From contig JAHLJT010000631.1 of NCBI GenBank assembly GCA_031308135.1, forward strand, positions 210,164,731 to 210,228,730: DNA of 64,000 nucleotides, read 5' to 3'. The notes under the pieces were generated by a model. That model searched no databases. It had not been told where the DNA came from and was given only the letters and a program-made list of their open reading frames with translations. Both the position numbers and the translations under genes were made by a program. Each line of letters opens with the position of its first letter. The first letter of the stretch is position 1. This document shows, piece after piece, positions 53,201 through 55,212 of the stretch. The DNA is from Acheta domesticus. Lineage: Eukaryota; Arthropoda; Insecta; Orthoptera; Gryllidae.

Positions 53201-55212
53201 CATGTGTTCACGTCCTTATTCAAAGTTCTAAGTTTGAAGAACATGTTTTATTAGAGAAAGAATCTCGATCATCAATATTGTAGTTTTGCAATATTAAAAT
53301 TTTGCAATTTTCGAAAATATAGAATTCACCGAGAAGGATATCTGGATCATTTTGAAAGTGTACTTTTCTGTATCGGAGAAAAAATAAAAAGCGTCGAGGA
53401 TTGTTTCTACAATACCTGTCACAATTGCCTCAAATAAAAACAAAACTATAGCAAGCTAAAGATTGTAAAACATTACATCAGAAACGTAACCGAACAACGA
53501 CTATCCAACCGGAACGTCATACCCATAGAACACACAAGTTAGCTTCGAAGTTGTGTATTGAGATCATTGTAAAACTGTTTGCATGGAAAAAACCCCTAAC
53601 GAACAGTAAAGAACAGTTTTATTTGAAGCTTATTGTTTTTAAATTATTTTTCACTTTTTGCAAATAGATTAAGAGATTTTGTGAAGTATTTAACTATTCA
53701 AAACAAGTTAATAAGTTGAATAAATTCTGAAATTCCTAATATTAGTACTATTTATCAAATTGAATTGTCATCTACTAAAAGAACAGTCTGTCAATGTATC
53801 CCATTTATACATACATCCCGATATTACTTGATAAACATTTCATTAGCAACGATAATGGAAAGTGTGCCTAGCAATCATGCTAGGCAACTTTAACCAATCA
53901 CTCGCCAACCTAGTTCCGCCTTTGGCTTGAGATGTTTGTTATAGGCTATTCCACTCGTGAAATTAAAAACAACAGTGTTTAACTATACATATAAAACGTC
54001 CCTATCAGGGCGGTGAATCTCAAGAAGTTTATCGCTTTTTCTATCCGATTTCCCTTACCTCTTCTCCCTACTGGACAATCATAAACTGTAACTCATCTAT
54101 GTTAGGAGGCGGTATACATCGATCGCTATGTCGATGTCCAAAAAATCGCGTATGTACTATAACATAACGTCATTGATTTTAACATAGCTTTCAATTATTT
54201 TCAATATTTAGCGCATTTTGGAACTTTGTAGGACGGAATTTAATTCGTGGAATTGTCCTATTAAATACCACTCGTGCTTTGGGAATTCTCAGATAAATCC
54301 CCTCCTCGCTTCACGAGTCGGGGATTTATCCATAATCTCCAAAGTACTCGTGGTCGCGCCACGCCGCGCTCCTCTCGTCAGCACAGTGACGACGACGACG
54401 CCGCCTCCGATCTATGATAATACCTCGCTTGCTTTGGAAATTGTCGATAAATCCCCGACTCACGAAGCGAGGAGAAGATTTACCTGAGAATTTCCAGAGC
54501 ACGAGTGGTATTTACTAGGACTATTCCACGAATGAAATTAAGTCCAACAGAGTTCCAAAATTGAAAATAAGTGACAGCTATGTTAAAATCAAAGAGGTTA
54601 TGTTTCAGTACATTCGCGGTTTATTGGACATAGCGATCGATGTGTACTACCACCTCCTTAGGTAAGTCACAGTTTATGATTGGCCACTAGGGAGAGGTAA
54701 GAAAATTTGGACAGAAAAAGCGATAAAAATTTTGAGATAACGCCCTGATCGGGACATTTTACATATATAGTTAAACACTGGCCCTTGCGGTTTACCGCAT
54801 TGGTCAGCGTGCTCGCTTTCCAACGCTACCGATTCCCGGTCAGGGCAAGATTGTGGTGTGCGTTCTCCTTGGAATGTCCCAGTATCTGTTGCTGCGTGAC
54901 CATGAGAAAATTCACTTTTCAGGTTTAGAAGACCAGAACATGTCGTGGGGATTTCTTCGTGCTAACCATACGTACCCCTTAACCCACGGCCGCGAGGCCG
55001 GGACGCCGCTGGTAGGCCATAGCCCGTACGCGGACTGTCGCGCCAAGTACAGACGGACAGTAACACTATCGTCTTTAATTTGACGAGTGGCAGAGTCGCA
55101 GCAACGCCCTGCTCGCACTCACCGTGGAGGGCGCCTCCTCCGCCGGGGCCTCCTGCCCAGCGGCCAGCGCCGCCGCCAGCAGCAGCAGCGTCGCGACCGT
55201 CGCCTGCGCCAT
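38..55212 (-). CDS. ITIH-like secreted protein gene (VIT + vWA), 12 exons, 3' end outside window
   Basis: Twelve exons on the minus strand join without a phase conflict to encode 796 residues; the gene continues past the left edge. Order: signal peptide (1-19), VIT domain (about 31-165), linker, vWA domain (about 286-470), then a region resembling the ITIH segment after vWA. The vWA MIDAS is complete: DTSGS in exon 6, the Thr of SGATHM across the exon 7/8 junction, and TDGEP in exon 8. Vertebrate ITIH chains are secreted and bind hyaluronan or bikunin; in insects the family is extracellular with a poorly defined role, so function here is inferred from family. The characteristic ITIH C-terminal domain is not in view and should lie beyond base 38. 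Exons are very GC-rich, unlike the introns. The family call is firm; individual splice sites rest on consensus, phase and family alignment from memory. Confidence 0.93.
1260..1600 (+). repeat. Degenerate ~30-bp tandem repeat
   Basis: Motifs of the type GACTTGNAAATATTTTT followed by an A/G-rich connector recur about nine times at roughly 28-36 base spacing. Copies are diverged. An open frame across it has no recognisable domain and I attribute it to the repeat. It lies in the intron between exons 11 and 12. Confidence 0.45.
2202..2269. repeat. (TAA)n microsatellite
   Basis: Nearly pure TAA units for 68 bases. The minus-strand open frame of poly-Tyr here is an artefact of the repeat. Confidence 0.97.
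2270..2849. other. AT-rich intronic sequence, no feature recognised
   Basis: Low-complexity ATGTATGTATG-type sequence and nothing else I can identify. Confidence 0.4.
2850..6446 (-). mobile_element. R4/Dong-type non-LTR retrotransposon, near full length, inactive
   Basis: One long decayed reading frame runs on the minus strand from about 6417 to 3347, followed by a roughly 500-base 3' region that reappears at 6498-6708. The minus-strand 3' end runs into AATAATAATG, and its 5' end abuts a (TTA)n tract at 6446. Dong elements are known to insert in TAA repeats, and the reverse transcriptase is of that clade's type. The element lies in the host gene's transcriptional sense, in the intron between exons 11 and 12. 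Confidence 0.82.
3347..6417 (-). pseudogene. R4/Dong-type ORF remnant: Myb-like N-terminus, reverse transcriptase, Cys/His C-terminus
   Basis: N-terminus (6417-6139): RQRWTRNEFKEVMWCFYYAK, the Myb-like opening of R4-type proteins. Middle (about 5480-5345): an alpha-helical KRFYRNR segment leading to FWARIWEEN. Reverse transcriptase (5284-4412): WKSPGMDKI, LPKAGDSSLAKNYRPITCLP, WIDYQKAFDIVPHEW, FQGDSLFPLLF and a catalytic box reading FYTDN instead of the usual F/YxDD. C-terminal part (4411-3347): RKTKKLLTMHH, HPRADIHRLY and a HVCQ-EIIDHIVSACP zinc-like motif. Breaks: stops near 5342, at 4412 (TGA, probably from a CGA Arg codon) and at about 4100 (TAG in place of a usual Trp), plus at least one frame change between 5480 and 6139. 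It encodes no working protein. Confidence 0.85.
6447..6497. repeat. (TTA)n tract between two R4/Dong-type copies
   Basis: Pure TTA units. On the minus strand this is the (TAA)n tail or target of the truncated copy at 6498-6708, and it also directly adjoins the 5' end of the longer copy. Confidence 0.95.
6498..6708 (-). mobile_element. 5'-truncated R4/Dong-type copy (3' end only)
   Basis: About 210 bases align with 2862-3085. Shared strings include GATCAGATCTA, GGACTGTCGGTGC, CTACAATA and a 34-base match around CTTCCCAGTCTTTTGAATTA. The match ends at TTTTGCGA, where TAA-rich sequence begins. Loss of the 5' part is typical of incomplete target-primed reverse transcription. Confidence 0.85.
6729..6867. 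repeat. Imperfect (ATT)n microsatellite
   Basis: ATT units with scattered ATC, ACT and TTTTT interruptions. It lies on the 5' side of the truncated R4/Dong-type copy and is probably part of its original TAA target. Confidence 0.9.
6868..7751. other. Intronic sequence, no feature recognised
   Basis: The first 200 bases are moderately GC-rich; the rest is AT-rich. I see no repeat or coding signal. Confidence 0.4.
7752..7910 (-). CDS. ITIH-like exon 11: basic, Pro/Ala-rich segment
   Basis: The acceptor is CTTTCACAG and the donor is CAAG|GTCAGT; 159 bases, phase 1 at both ends. The frame set by exon 10 is open throughout and reads as an Arg/Ser/His-rich stretch followed by Ala/Pro repeats (for example ALAQAPAPTPPPMQ). 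I recognise no domain. GC-rich composition, good splice signals and phase agreement support it, but homology does not, so it could be a variable or alternative exon. Confidence 0.72.
8330..9104 (+). mobile_element. TCCG-family dispersed repeat, short copy
   Basis: It starts at AGAGAAAGTTATGTAATTCT and ends at TAGCACCACTAGTT. It shares, in order, with the copies at 44789-46246 and 48839-50298: CTTATTACAGGGCC, GTGGATAAATCC, a (TCCG)n box (about 8540-8630), GAACAACGCTAG, CCTGGGACATTTT and ACGGGCGAGAAAGTAC near the right end. No coding capacity. Superfamily unknown; the CACTAG|T end would suit a Helitron-like element. Confidence 0.6.
8540..8630. repeat. (TCCG)n microsatellite inside the TCCG-family repeat
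   Basis: TCCG units with TTCG, TCCA and TCTG variants. The minus-strand Asp-Gly-Arg-Thr-rich open frame here is an artefact. Confidence 0.9.
9127..9406 (-). CDS. ITIH-like exon 10: LRYAFVTPLTSLVVVKP motif
   Basis: The acceptor is GTGTGGCAG and the donor is CCCG|GTAAGC; 280 bases run from phase 0 to phase 1. The peptide opens VRQLLERGHGDDAAAQARAR and then carries LALRYAFVTPLTSLVVVKP, the best-conserved ITIH motif after vWA. The rest is Ala/Pro/Gly/Ser-rich. The acceptor lacks a polypyrimidine tract: it is preceded by alternating GT/GC and a purine-rich minisatellite. Confidence 0.93.
9427..9885. repeat. CGCTCAGCGT minisatellite next to exon 10
   Basis: A 10-base CGCTCAGCGT-like unit, partly organised as a 40-base higher unit (about three copies, 9430-9590), decays rightwards. 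It starts about 20 bases from the exon 10 acceptor, so in transcript sense it occupies the 3' end of that intron and supplies purine-rich sequence where a polypyrimidine tract is expected. Confidence 0.85.
9890..10600. other. AT-rich intronic sequence, no feature recognised
   Basis: No repeats or coding signals noted. Confidence 0.4.
10601..11330. repeat. GC-richer intronic block with internal direct repeat, unclassified
   Basis: It contains CTCACTGCCTCCACCTTGAA at about 10919 and again at 11108. A hairpin-forming AGTTTTGGACAAAACT lies at about 11272. Open frames on both strands lack any domain. It adjoins exon 9's donor. It is probably an old repeat insertion, but I cannot name it. Confidence 0.35.
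11344..11646 (-). CDS. ITIH-like exon 9: region after vWA
   Basis: The acceptor is GTCGGCAG and the donor is ACG|GTGAGC; 101 codons, phase 0 at both ends. The peptide starts VNQTSLTETAFPVHLEGAEL and ends DQATFVERLWAYLT. The family equivalents are the Y-x-G-S-E strand and the conserved E-RLWAYLTI. Between them is a low-complexity Glu/Ala/Gly stretch of about 40 residues, presumably a lineage-specific linker. One N-glycosylation site (NQT) follows the splice. Confidence 0.92.
11720..12435. other. Intronic sequence, no feature recognised
   Basis: AT-rich, no recognisable element. Confidence 0.4.
12436..12663 (+). pseudogene. LINE reverse-transcriptase C-terminal tail fragment
   Basis: The plus strand reads RLPKMWEYNPEERRYRGRPR followed by RKWEEDIRSIMAARDLGEDA and WEDRRK. 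This matches the tail seen in many insect RTE/Jockey-like LINEs (RLP-K--- GRRRRGRPR-RW, then A-DR--WR). Stops follow within ten codons. It is a 5'-truncated, inactive fragment. Confidence 0.7.
12664..13132. other. AT-rich intronic sequence, no feature recognised
   Basis: No identifiable repeat or gene. Confidence 0.4.
13133..13383 (-). mobile_element. tRNA-derived SINE, partial copy
   Basis: It shares GCACGGTC--GGGCCCGTTTG, ATCGGAGAAACCACGGAAAA, CTAGAATTCTCC, TAGTGTCGAAAATCCTGCC and a tRNA-like B-box region (minus sense, near 13338) with the other SINE copies. It ends 57 bases from exon 8's donor. Confidence 0.75.
13441..13850 (-). CDS. ITIH-like exon 8: end of vWA with MIDAS Thr and Asp
   Basis: The acceptor is CTGTTGCAG and the donor is CAG|GTGCGG; 410 bases run from phase 1 to phase 0. 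The peptide contains ATHMYHALQAAF (MIDAS Thr), RQPLVFFLTDGEPNGPNSS (MIDAS Asp in TDGEP), LYSLAFGHGADFAFLKRVSL and ARKIYEAADAALQLRNFYRR, then SPLLANVTFQYADDQ. This is the standard ITIH progression. A Gly/Ala-rich insertion sits between the ATHM helix and RQPLVFF. Confidence 0.95.
14018..14560. other. Intronic sequence, no feature recognised
   Basis: AT-rich; nothing identified. Confidence 0.35.
14561..14860. repeat. Dispersed repeat shared with 36930-37110 and 52990-53360
   Basis: The three loci share ATGATTTAAAG-type sequence, then ATAGATTGCACTGAAA and an AAAAATCTCC/AGAAATCTCT-like string in the same order. Boundaries and class are unknown. Confidence 0.4.
15040..15668 (+). mobile_element. 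Internally deleted mariner element with perfect 29-bp TIRs
   Basis: Left TIR 15040-15068 starts CGAGGGTTGTACCAAAAGTA; right TIR 15640-15668 is its exact reverse complement. TA target duplications lie at 15038-15039 and 15669-15670. The element is 629 bp, about half the usual mariner length, because most of the transposase gene is missing. It lies antisense to the host gene, in the intron between exons 7 and 8. Confidence 0.92.
15202..15600 (+). pseudogene. mariner transposase remnant (N- and C-terminal ends)
   Basis: The N-terminus reads MEVSIAAPAECEV, then a TGA where Arg is usual, then AVIRFLNARKLPQF. A deletion near 15290-15315 removes the middle, including the first two catalytic aspartates. 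The C-terminal part has LLHDNARPHVA, a TGA in place of Trp, and MPHPPYKPDIAPSDYHL, ending in LQNCVEKMETALKN. It cannot encode an active transposase. Confidence 0.88.
15670..16167. other. Intronic sequence left of the satellite
   Basis: AT-rich to about 16110, then a GC-rich transition with a GCCCGGGCGATAGCCCGG-like hairpin before regular satellite units begin. Confidence 0.4.
16168..18481. repeat. 43-bp-monomer satellite, left block
   Basis: Two alternating 43-base monomers form an 86-base unit, one with CACTGAGTCCTAGTCCTAGC and one with ATTAAGTCCTAGTCGTAGC, both followed by GGGTTGCCCATG. TCTAATGTC and TCTAGTGTC variants largely alternate between successive 86-mers. A rarer CATTTAG variant recurs at 16821, 17165 and 17509, exactly 344 bases apart, showing a higher-order repeat of eight monomers. 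About 27 units. It is interrupted by the copia element and continues at 23307. Confidence 0.97.
18477..18481. repeat. Copia target-site duplication GTTGC (left)
   Basis: GTTGC precedes the 5' LTR and is repeated at 23307-23311 after the 3' LTR, as expected for a 5-bp duplication by a copia-type integrase. Confidence 0.93.
18482..18691 (+). repeat. Copia 5' LTR (210 bp)
   Basis: It starts TGATAGATGACATTATCTCA and ends GATATTCTTAACA. It differs from the 3' LTR at four positions that I counted (one C/T near base 36, two adjacent changes in GTTCCTGCG versus GTTTGTGCG, and one T/A in the A-run), about 2% divergence. AATAAA-like sequence lies at about 18646. Confidence 0.95.
18694..18709 (+). promoter_or_regulatory. 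Copia primer-binding site
   Basis: TGGTAGCAGAGCGTGG begins two bases after the LTR and starts with TGG, complementary to a tRNA CCA end. The sequence is what the 3' end of initiator Met tRNA would pair with, the usual primer of copia-type elements. Confidence 0.8.
18728..23022 (+). pseudogene. Copia gag-pol remnant
   Basis: The original start is probably the ATG at 18728 (MAEVSNMSFGKIEILNN), broken by the inverted insertion after 18780; the same Gag residues restart at 19001. Gag continues to about 19600, then a frame change leads to the zinc knuckle CFVCGKMGHKAKDC, protease LLDSGCSVHMT, the integrase HHCC region (WHTRLCH, CDQC) and catalytic core residues (LFVDLCGP, RSDNGSEF). After a stop and frame change at about 20797 follow the integrase Glu (NGVAE), reverse transcriptase (SPVMKMNTFRTIL, AYLNGEME, SLYGLPEAGRCW, FYVDD) and RNase H (MSTMEAE, TDSKA). 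At about 21700, between NWRKAI and GMDY, some 60-70 usual residues are missing in frame. Confidence 0.9.
18776..18999 (-). repeat. Inverted copy of the copia 3' end (pol end + PPT + part LTR)
   Basis: These 224 bases are the reverse complement of 22956-23179: the last codons of RNase H, the purine tract and the first ~83 bases of the LTR. The single LTR variant that distinguishes the two LTRs here (CATTGCAG) matches the 3' LTR. A direct repeat, beginning ATGTCCTTTGGGAAAATC, flanks the inverted segment (18745-18780 and 19000-19036). Confidence 0.95.
23083..23093 (+). promoter_or_regulatory. Copia polypurine tract
   Basis: GAAAAGAGGG lies just before the 3' LTR, with TAA between. The inverted copy near 18870 carries a G-richer version (AAAAGGGGGG). 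Confidence 0.7.
23097..23306 (+). repeat. Copia 3' LTR (210 bp)
   Basis: Same ends and length as the 5' LTR; four differences noted. It is followed by GTTGC, the right target-site duplication, and then satellite sequence. Confidence 0.95.
23307..24207. repeat. 43-bp-monomer satellite, right block
   Basis: About ten 86-base units continue the array seen at 16168-18481. It ends 6-11 bases inside the intron from the exon 7 donor: the last unit reads GTCCTAGTC then AGCGG before the splice-site sequence. Confidence 0.95.
24214..24427 (-). CDS. ITIH-like exon 7: vWA core
   Basis: The acceptor is GTGCGCAG and the donor is GAG|GTGGGG; 214 bases run from phase 0 to phase 1. The peptide begins LKEAMAAILSELRASDTFTL and continues LTFASGTQLWTP, joining exon 6 as GRKIQQ-LKEAM, the family pattern. 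It ends AAINNTIASG, and the split codon gives SGATHM with exon 8. The donor is weaker than its neighbours (+4 is G rather than A). Satellite sequence starts 6-11 bases into the intron. Confidence 0.92.
24428..25102. other. Intron between exons 6 and 7
   Basis: AT-rich; it holds a short (AAT)n tract at 24997-25028. Nothing else recognised. Confidence 0.6.
25103..25273 (-). CDS. ITIH-like exon 6: start of vWA with MIDAS DTSGS
   Basis: The acceptor is CTTCCCAG and the donor is CAG|GTGAGG; 57 codons, phase 0 at both ends. The peptide contains YFVHFFSPPDSELPPLPKHV followed by VFLLDTSGSMYGRKIQQ. DTSGS is the DxSxS MIDAS motif that coordinates a divalent metal in vWA domains. The Phe-Val-His-Phe-Phe-.-Pro stretch and the GRKI following the motif are hallmarks of ITIH-type vWA. 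Confidence 0.96.
25480..25645. repeat. 34-bp minisatellite at exon 5 donor
   Basis: Five copies begin AAAATACTTGAAATGGACTG or close variants at 25480, 25514, 25548 (four bases shorter), 25578 and 25612. The last copy ends at 25645, so in transcript sense the array starts at intron position +5 after GTAC. Confidence 0.9.
25650..25754 (-). CDS. ITIH-like exon 5: linker before vWA
   Basis: The acceptor is TGTGTGCAG and the donor is GAG|GTACGA; 35 codons, phase 0 at both ends. The peptide opens VERPTATEALVRWEPDEEAQ and ends AGLKGLLE, joining directly to IQYDVAR of exon 6, as expected for the family's G-L-G-.-I-.-YDV-R transition into vWA. A 34-bp minisatellite starts four bases after the exon end, at intron position +5. 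Confidence 0.87.
25760..26355. other. Intron between exons 4 and 5
   Basis: A short CA-rich run lies next to the exon 5 acceptor; the rest is AT-rich, with no element identified. Confidence 0.5.
26360..26494 (-). CDS. ITIH-like exon 4: VIT to vWA linker
   Basis: The acceptor is CTCTTGCAG and the donor is ACG|GTACGT; 45 codons, phase 0 at both ends. The peptide begins VVQRLLVEARIRDSANLTLV and continues with VANLRAADNEVDIAAED. It fits the ITIH segment after VIT, in which a V-V-I-E stretch is followed by short strands ending in an Asn/Glu/Val/Asp loop. It holds one possible N-glycosylation site (NLT). Confidence 0.88.
26495..26566 (-). other. 72-base mini-intron 3
   Basis: It starts GTGAGC and ends TCTTGCAG. 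It is pyrimidine-rich and contains a direct duplication of CACTCAGCCA-type sequence. It is far shorter than the other introns of the gene, which range from hundreds of bases to 26 kb. Confidence 0.8.
26567..26816 (-). CDS. ITIH-like exon 3: second half of VIT domain
   Basis: The acceptor is TGTCGCAG and the donor is CAG|GTGAGC; 250 bases run from phase 2 to phase 0. The peptide includes GGRVYPARIEGREEAREEY, HVELSARHANLFTVALNV and FNLTYEQLLAREQGRY, the classic VIT succession of a Tyr/Gly turn, a helix with alternating Glu/Ala, the FTV-NV strand and the LTYE-LL-R-GRY motif. Third positions are almost all G or C. The intron to exon 4 is only 72 bases. Confidence 0.94.
26897..27450 (-). mobile_element. 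tRNA-derived SINE, near full length
   Basis: The minus-sense head (from about 27450) has CCGGGAGGTCCTAGG, and the body has GGCAGGATTTTCGACACTAG, GGTAGTTTTCCC, GCCGGAGCAGGACCC, a (CA)n stretch and GGGAGATACCTGG. The tail ends with the AGTTGAAACGCCCGGAATCA-like string shared with copies at 33800 and 46980. It lies in the intron between exons 2 and 3. Confidence 0.8.
27640..27810 (+). repeat. TCCG-family repeat, left-end fragment
   Basis: It shares ATGTAATTCTGCGGAAAATC, TTCGAGAT-TCAACGGAAAT and GGGAAACC-T-CTACCGAAAA with the left part of the copy at 44789. Confidence 0.5.
28040..28305 (-). repeat. TCCG-family repeat, inverted left-end fragment
   Basis: Read on the minus strand it has AGAGAAAGTATTGTAATTCT, CGACAGAAAAA, GGGGCCCTAATG, GTGGATAA, TTTGTGGGTCCTTGATTCTG and an AAACGTCGGTCAGGCGTCCC box, the same order as 8330-8600. 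Confidence 0.55.
28306..28917. other. Intronic sequence, no feature recognised
   Basis: AT-rich; an open frame on the minus strand (28742-28464) has no domain I recognise. Confidence 0.4.
28918..29075 (-). CDS. ITIH-like exon 2: first half of VIT domain
   Basis: The acceptor is TTTGCAG and the donor is CAT|GTGAGT. The 158 bases run from phase 0 to phase 2. The peptide has the VIT opening pattern: IRSDVRYRYARTEVYSRVAN, then NPANESQEVTF, then LPDAAFVSAFA. The split codon completed by exon 3 gives Ile, so the join reads FAITVGGR, which fits the family pattern of a hydrophobic strand followed by a turn. VIT domains precede vWA in ITIH proteins and form a beta-rich extracellular module. Confidence 0.92.
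29443..29522. repeat. (GT)n then (TA)n microsatellite
   Basis: About 22 bases of GT-rich sequence, then 57 bases of pure TA. Such tracts are prone to cruciform formation and length change. Confidence 0.97.
29756..30398. mobile_element. hAT-type nonautonomous element, 643 bp
   Basis: It is bounded by exact 8-bp duplications GTTCTAAC (29748-29755 and 30399-30406). Terminal inverted repeats begin CGGTGGCGGCTC on the left and, as reverse complement, CAGTGGCGGCTC on the right. An 8-bp duplication with CAGNG ends is diagnostic of hAT. No transposase sequence is seen inside. Confidence 0.85.
30407..32470. other. Intron 1 sequence, no feature recognised
   Basis: AT-rich, with only short open frames and no recognisable element. 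A CAGT-rich degenerate stretch lies at 31455-31560. Confidence 0.4.
32479..32895. mobile_element. hAT-like MITE, 417 bp
   Basis: The left end is CAGGGTTGGACAAAATACTT; the right end as reverse complement is CAAGGTAGGGCAGTATTTAA. Flanking 8-mers are GTCATGTG (32471-32478) and GGCATGTG (32896-32903), seven of eight identical. The interior is rich in AAATACTT-like strings on both strands, typical of this MITE type. Non-coding. Confidence 0.75.
33395..33805 (+). mobile_element. tRNA-derived SINE, near full length
   Basis: The head carries GGGACTCGAACCCGCA. Then follow GAGGATTTTCGCTACTAGAC, GGGCCGCGGACCGC-CGCGAT, CCCGACTGGGGCGGTGTCCC, GGGAGATACC and the shared tail ending AAACACTAATCAATCAAAC. It is the best-preserved copy for the tail. 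Confidence 0.78.
33890..34560. other. GC-rich, strand-asymmetric block (C-rich on plus strand)
   Basis: About 670 bases dominated by CGCCCCGCC, CGCCTCGCCTCG and related strings, with many GGGGCGGGG boxes and G-runs on the minus strand. A CTCTCATTCCTCCA unit is duplicated at about 34191 and 34260. The first 150 bases have ordinary CpG-rich sequence. Long open frames on both strands have no domain and reflect lack of A/T. It lies in intron 1; an alternative promoter is possible but unproven. Confidence 0.6.
34561..36929. other. Intron 1 sequence; only a microsatellite seen
   Basis: It contains an (ATT)n tract at 35192-35247 and otherwise no feature I recognise. An AGAACGCATCG--T-AGA-TTATG string near 36670 also occurs near 51300, hinting at another old dispersed repeat. 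Confidence 0.4.
36930..37110. repeat. Dispersed repeat, second copy (see 14561)
   Basis: It shares AAATTGCACTGAGAAAGAAA, CTTTAATATTCGAG and surrounding order with 52990-53360. Confidence 0.4.
37160..37425 (+). mobile_element. tRNA-derived SINE, truncated
   Basis: It begins with the tRNA-like part: CCCATGACCGGGAGGTCCTA and a B-box GGTTCGAGACC. Then follow GGCAGGATTTTCGACACTAG, GTAGTTTTCCGTG, GCCGGAGCAGTACCCTAAC and CGGACCGCGCACGATCTTTC. It stops soon after; the tail half is missing. Confidence 0.8.
37426..39989. other. Intron 1 sequence, no feature recognised
   Basis: AT-rich, only short open frames, no repeat identified. Confidence 0.4.
39990..40235 (+). repeat. TCCG-family repeat, fragment
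   Basis: It shares TTTTGGGGACC, CTGTCGAAAAACGATAT, TCAATCTGTGAACAACACGA and GTCTAAACCATTC with the copy at 44789-44940. The TCCG box itself has been lost. Confidence 0.5.
40236..42630. other. Intron 1 sequence, largely unrecognised
   Basis: ACTAGCTGAAGCACCTTCTG--TTGCCCGGGTA at about 41090 resembles the start of a widespread insect repeat, but no second copy in this window confirms it. The rest is AT-rich and anonymous. Confidence 0.35.
42631..42720 (+). pseudogene. Possible Ty3/gypsy RNase H end fragment
   Basis: The plus strand reads HFVLSDVPNAVADMLSRLDP, resembling the N-VADALSR motif at the end of gypsy-type RNase H. It is isolated: I see no other gypsy sequence next to it. Confidence 0.35.
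43200..44450 (-). mobile_element. piggyBac-type element, 1251 bp, decayed
   Basis: It is flanked by TTAA at 43196-43199 and 44451-44454. Terminal inverted repeats are CCCTTTCAGACC on both ends. TTAA duplication with CCC ends is the piggyBac signature. A transposase C-terminal remnant is on the minus strand, and the rest of the interior is AT-rich and degenerate. Confidence 0.82.
43465..43640 (-). pseudogene. piggyBac transposase Cys-rich C-terminal remnant
   Basis: The minus strand reads MCEKCKLHLYLTRNKNCFRE followed by FY, close to the family pattern C--C-L-LCLT--KNCF--FY at the end of piggyBac transposases, with one expected Cys replaced by Tyr. The adjacent upstream part is in another frame. 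The catalytic core is not recognisable. Confidence 0.6.
44789..46246 (+). mobile_element. TCCG-family dispersed repeat, long copy with internal tandem units
   Basis: Left end GGGAAAGTTATGTAATGCTG; CGTCCGTCCGTCTGTGAACA box at about 44890; right end TGTAGCACCACTAGTT. The interior repeats a module around AACGGCTCCAAATTTTTT at about 45066, 45373, 45678 (diverged) and 45995, some 305-318 bases apart. No coding capacity. Confidence 0.6.
46247..46974. other. Intron 1 sequence, no feature recognised
   Basis: No element identified. Confidence 0.35.
46975..47495 (-). mobile_element. tRNA-derived SINE, near full length
   Basis: The minus-sense head has CTGACCGGGAGGTTCTAGAT and TCGAGCCCCGACGG (B-box like), followed by GGCAGGATTTTCGACAC. 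Further on are the shared body and the tail TGACGCGTCCGGAATCACAA. A GGCGGTGGTGG-type run lies at about 47050. Confidence 0.8.
47496..47875 (+). mobile_element. Related SINE in opposite orientation, diverged
   Basis: It begins beside the head of the previous SINE: GGTTTGATCCCG is B-box like, and GAATGCCAGAGCAGCACCCC and ATGGGCCACGAAC correspond to the body of the family. It then has a (CAT)n run and GCGAACAGGGGCGCCATGGG not seen in the others, and ends in an A-rich tail. Head-to-head pairing with 46975-47495. Confidence 0.5.
47876..48838. other. Intron 1 sequence, no feature recognised
   Basis: Very AT-rich, no feature. Confidence 0.4.
48839..50298 (+). mobile_element. TCCG-family dispersed repeat, long copy
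   Basis: Left part GAGAAAGTTATGTAATGCTG, CTTATTACAGGGCC, GTCTGTCCGTCCGTCCGTCT at about 49028, GAACGACGCTAG; right end ACGGGCGAGAAAGTACGTAC then CTAGCACCACTAGTT. The middle (49565-49760) is a (TTA/TTTA)n tract and later sequence may include an unrelated insertion. Confidence 0.55.
49565..49765. repeat. T-rich ATT/ATTT microsatellite
   Basis: ATT and TTTATT units with interruptions for about 200 bases. Confidence 0.9.
50299..51410. other. Intron 1 sequence; small tandem repeat only
   Basis: TTGTGGTCACTT occurs three times at about 50630-50672, and a (GTTGTT)n run lies at about 50402. Nothing else recognised. Confidence 0.4.
51411..51735 (+). repeat. TCCG-family repeat, left-end fragment
   Basis: It shares ATGTAATACTGC, TTTTCGGTAGAAAAATTC, AGAGAAAGTGGATAA, CGTCTGTCTGT and AACGCTAACGGCTA with the longer copies, in order. 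Confidence 0.5.
51736..52989. other. Intron 1 sequence, no feature recognised
   Basis: AT-rich; it holds a short (CA)n at 52490-52508. Confidence 0.4.
52990..53360. repeat. Dispersed repeat, third copy (see 14561)
   Basis: It has GAAATGATTTAAAGATCTAA, ATAGATTGCACTGCAAAAGA and TTTTAATATTCAAG, with a partially repeated module at about 53215-53290. Confidence 0.4.
53973..54780. mobile_element. Foldback element with ~370-bp inverted arms
   Basis: The left arm (53973-54353) and right arm (about 54427-54780) are diverged inverted repeats. Both start CAGTGTTTAACTATA, and both contain CGTCCCTATCAGGGCG/TGTCCCGATCAGGGCG, TTATCGCTTTTTCTNTCC, CATCGATCGCTATGTC, TAAATACCACTCGTGCT and GAGTCGGGGATTTATC. 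The loop (54354-54426) is GC-rich and matches the host gene's 5' leader. The ends resemble hAT-like CAGTG, but I find no matching 8-bp duplication. Confidence 0.85.
54355..54409. repeat. Copy of the ITIH-like gene 5' leader inside the foldback loop
   Basis: 49 of 55 bases match 55277-55331 in the same orientation, including a perfect 22-base run starting CGCGCCACGCCGCGCTCCTC. The other copy lies 65-119 bases upstream of the start codon. Confidence 0.85.
54785..55080 (+). mobile_element. Possible second tRNA-derived SINE type
   Basis: TTACCGCATTGGTCAGCGTG followed by CTTTCCAACGCTACCGATTC and CCGGTCAGGGC looks like a tRNA-type head with weak A and B boxes. A GC-rich body runs to about 55075. 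I see no second copy in the window. It sits between the foldback element and exon 1. Confidence 0.35.
55123..55212 (-). CDS. ITIH-like exon 1: start codon and signal peptide
   Basis: The ATG at 55212-55210 opens 30 codons starting MAQATVATLLLLAAALAAGQ, a typical signal peptide: short n-region, Leu/Ala core and small residues before a likely cleavage near AAG-Q. A short acidic Glu/Ala/Pro stretch follows. The exon ends ACG with donor GTGAGTG and phase 0, matching exon 2. No earlier in-frame ATG precedes it in the GC-rich leader I read. Intron 1 is about 26 kb, so an unrecognised small exon between exons 1 and 2 cannot be excluded. Confidence 0.85.

Noticed and set aside
54785..54850. A functional tRNA gene
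   Set aside because: Box A/B-like strings are weak and no cloverleaf can be closed; at most a SINE head.
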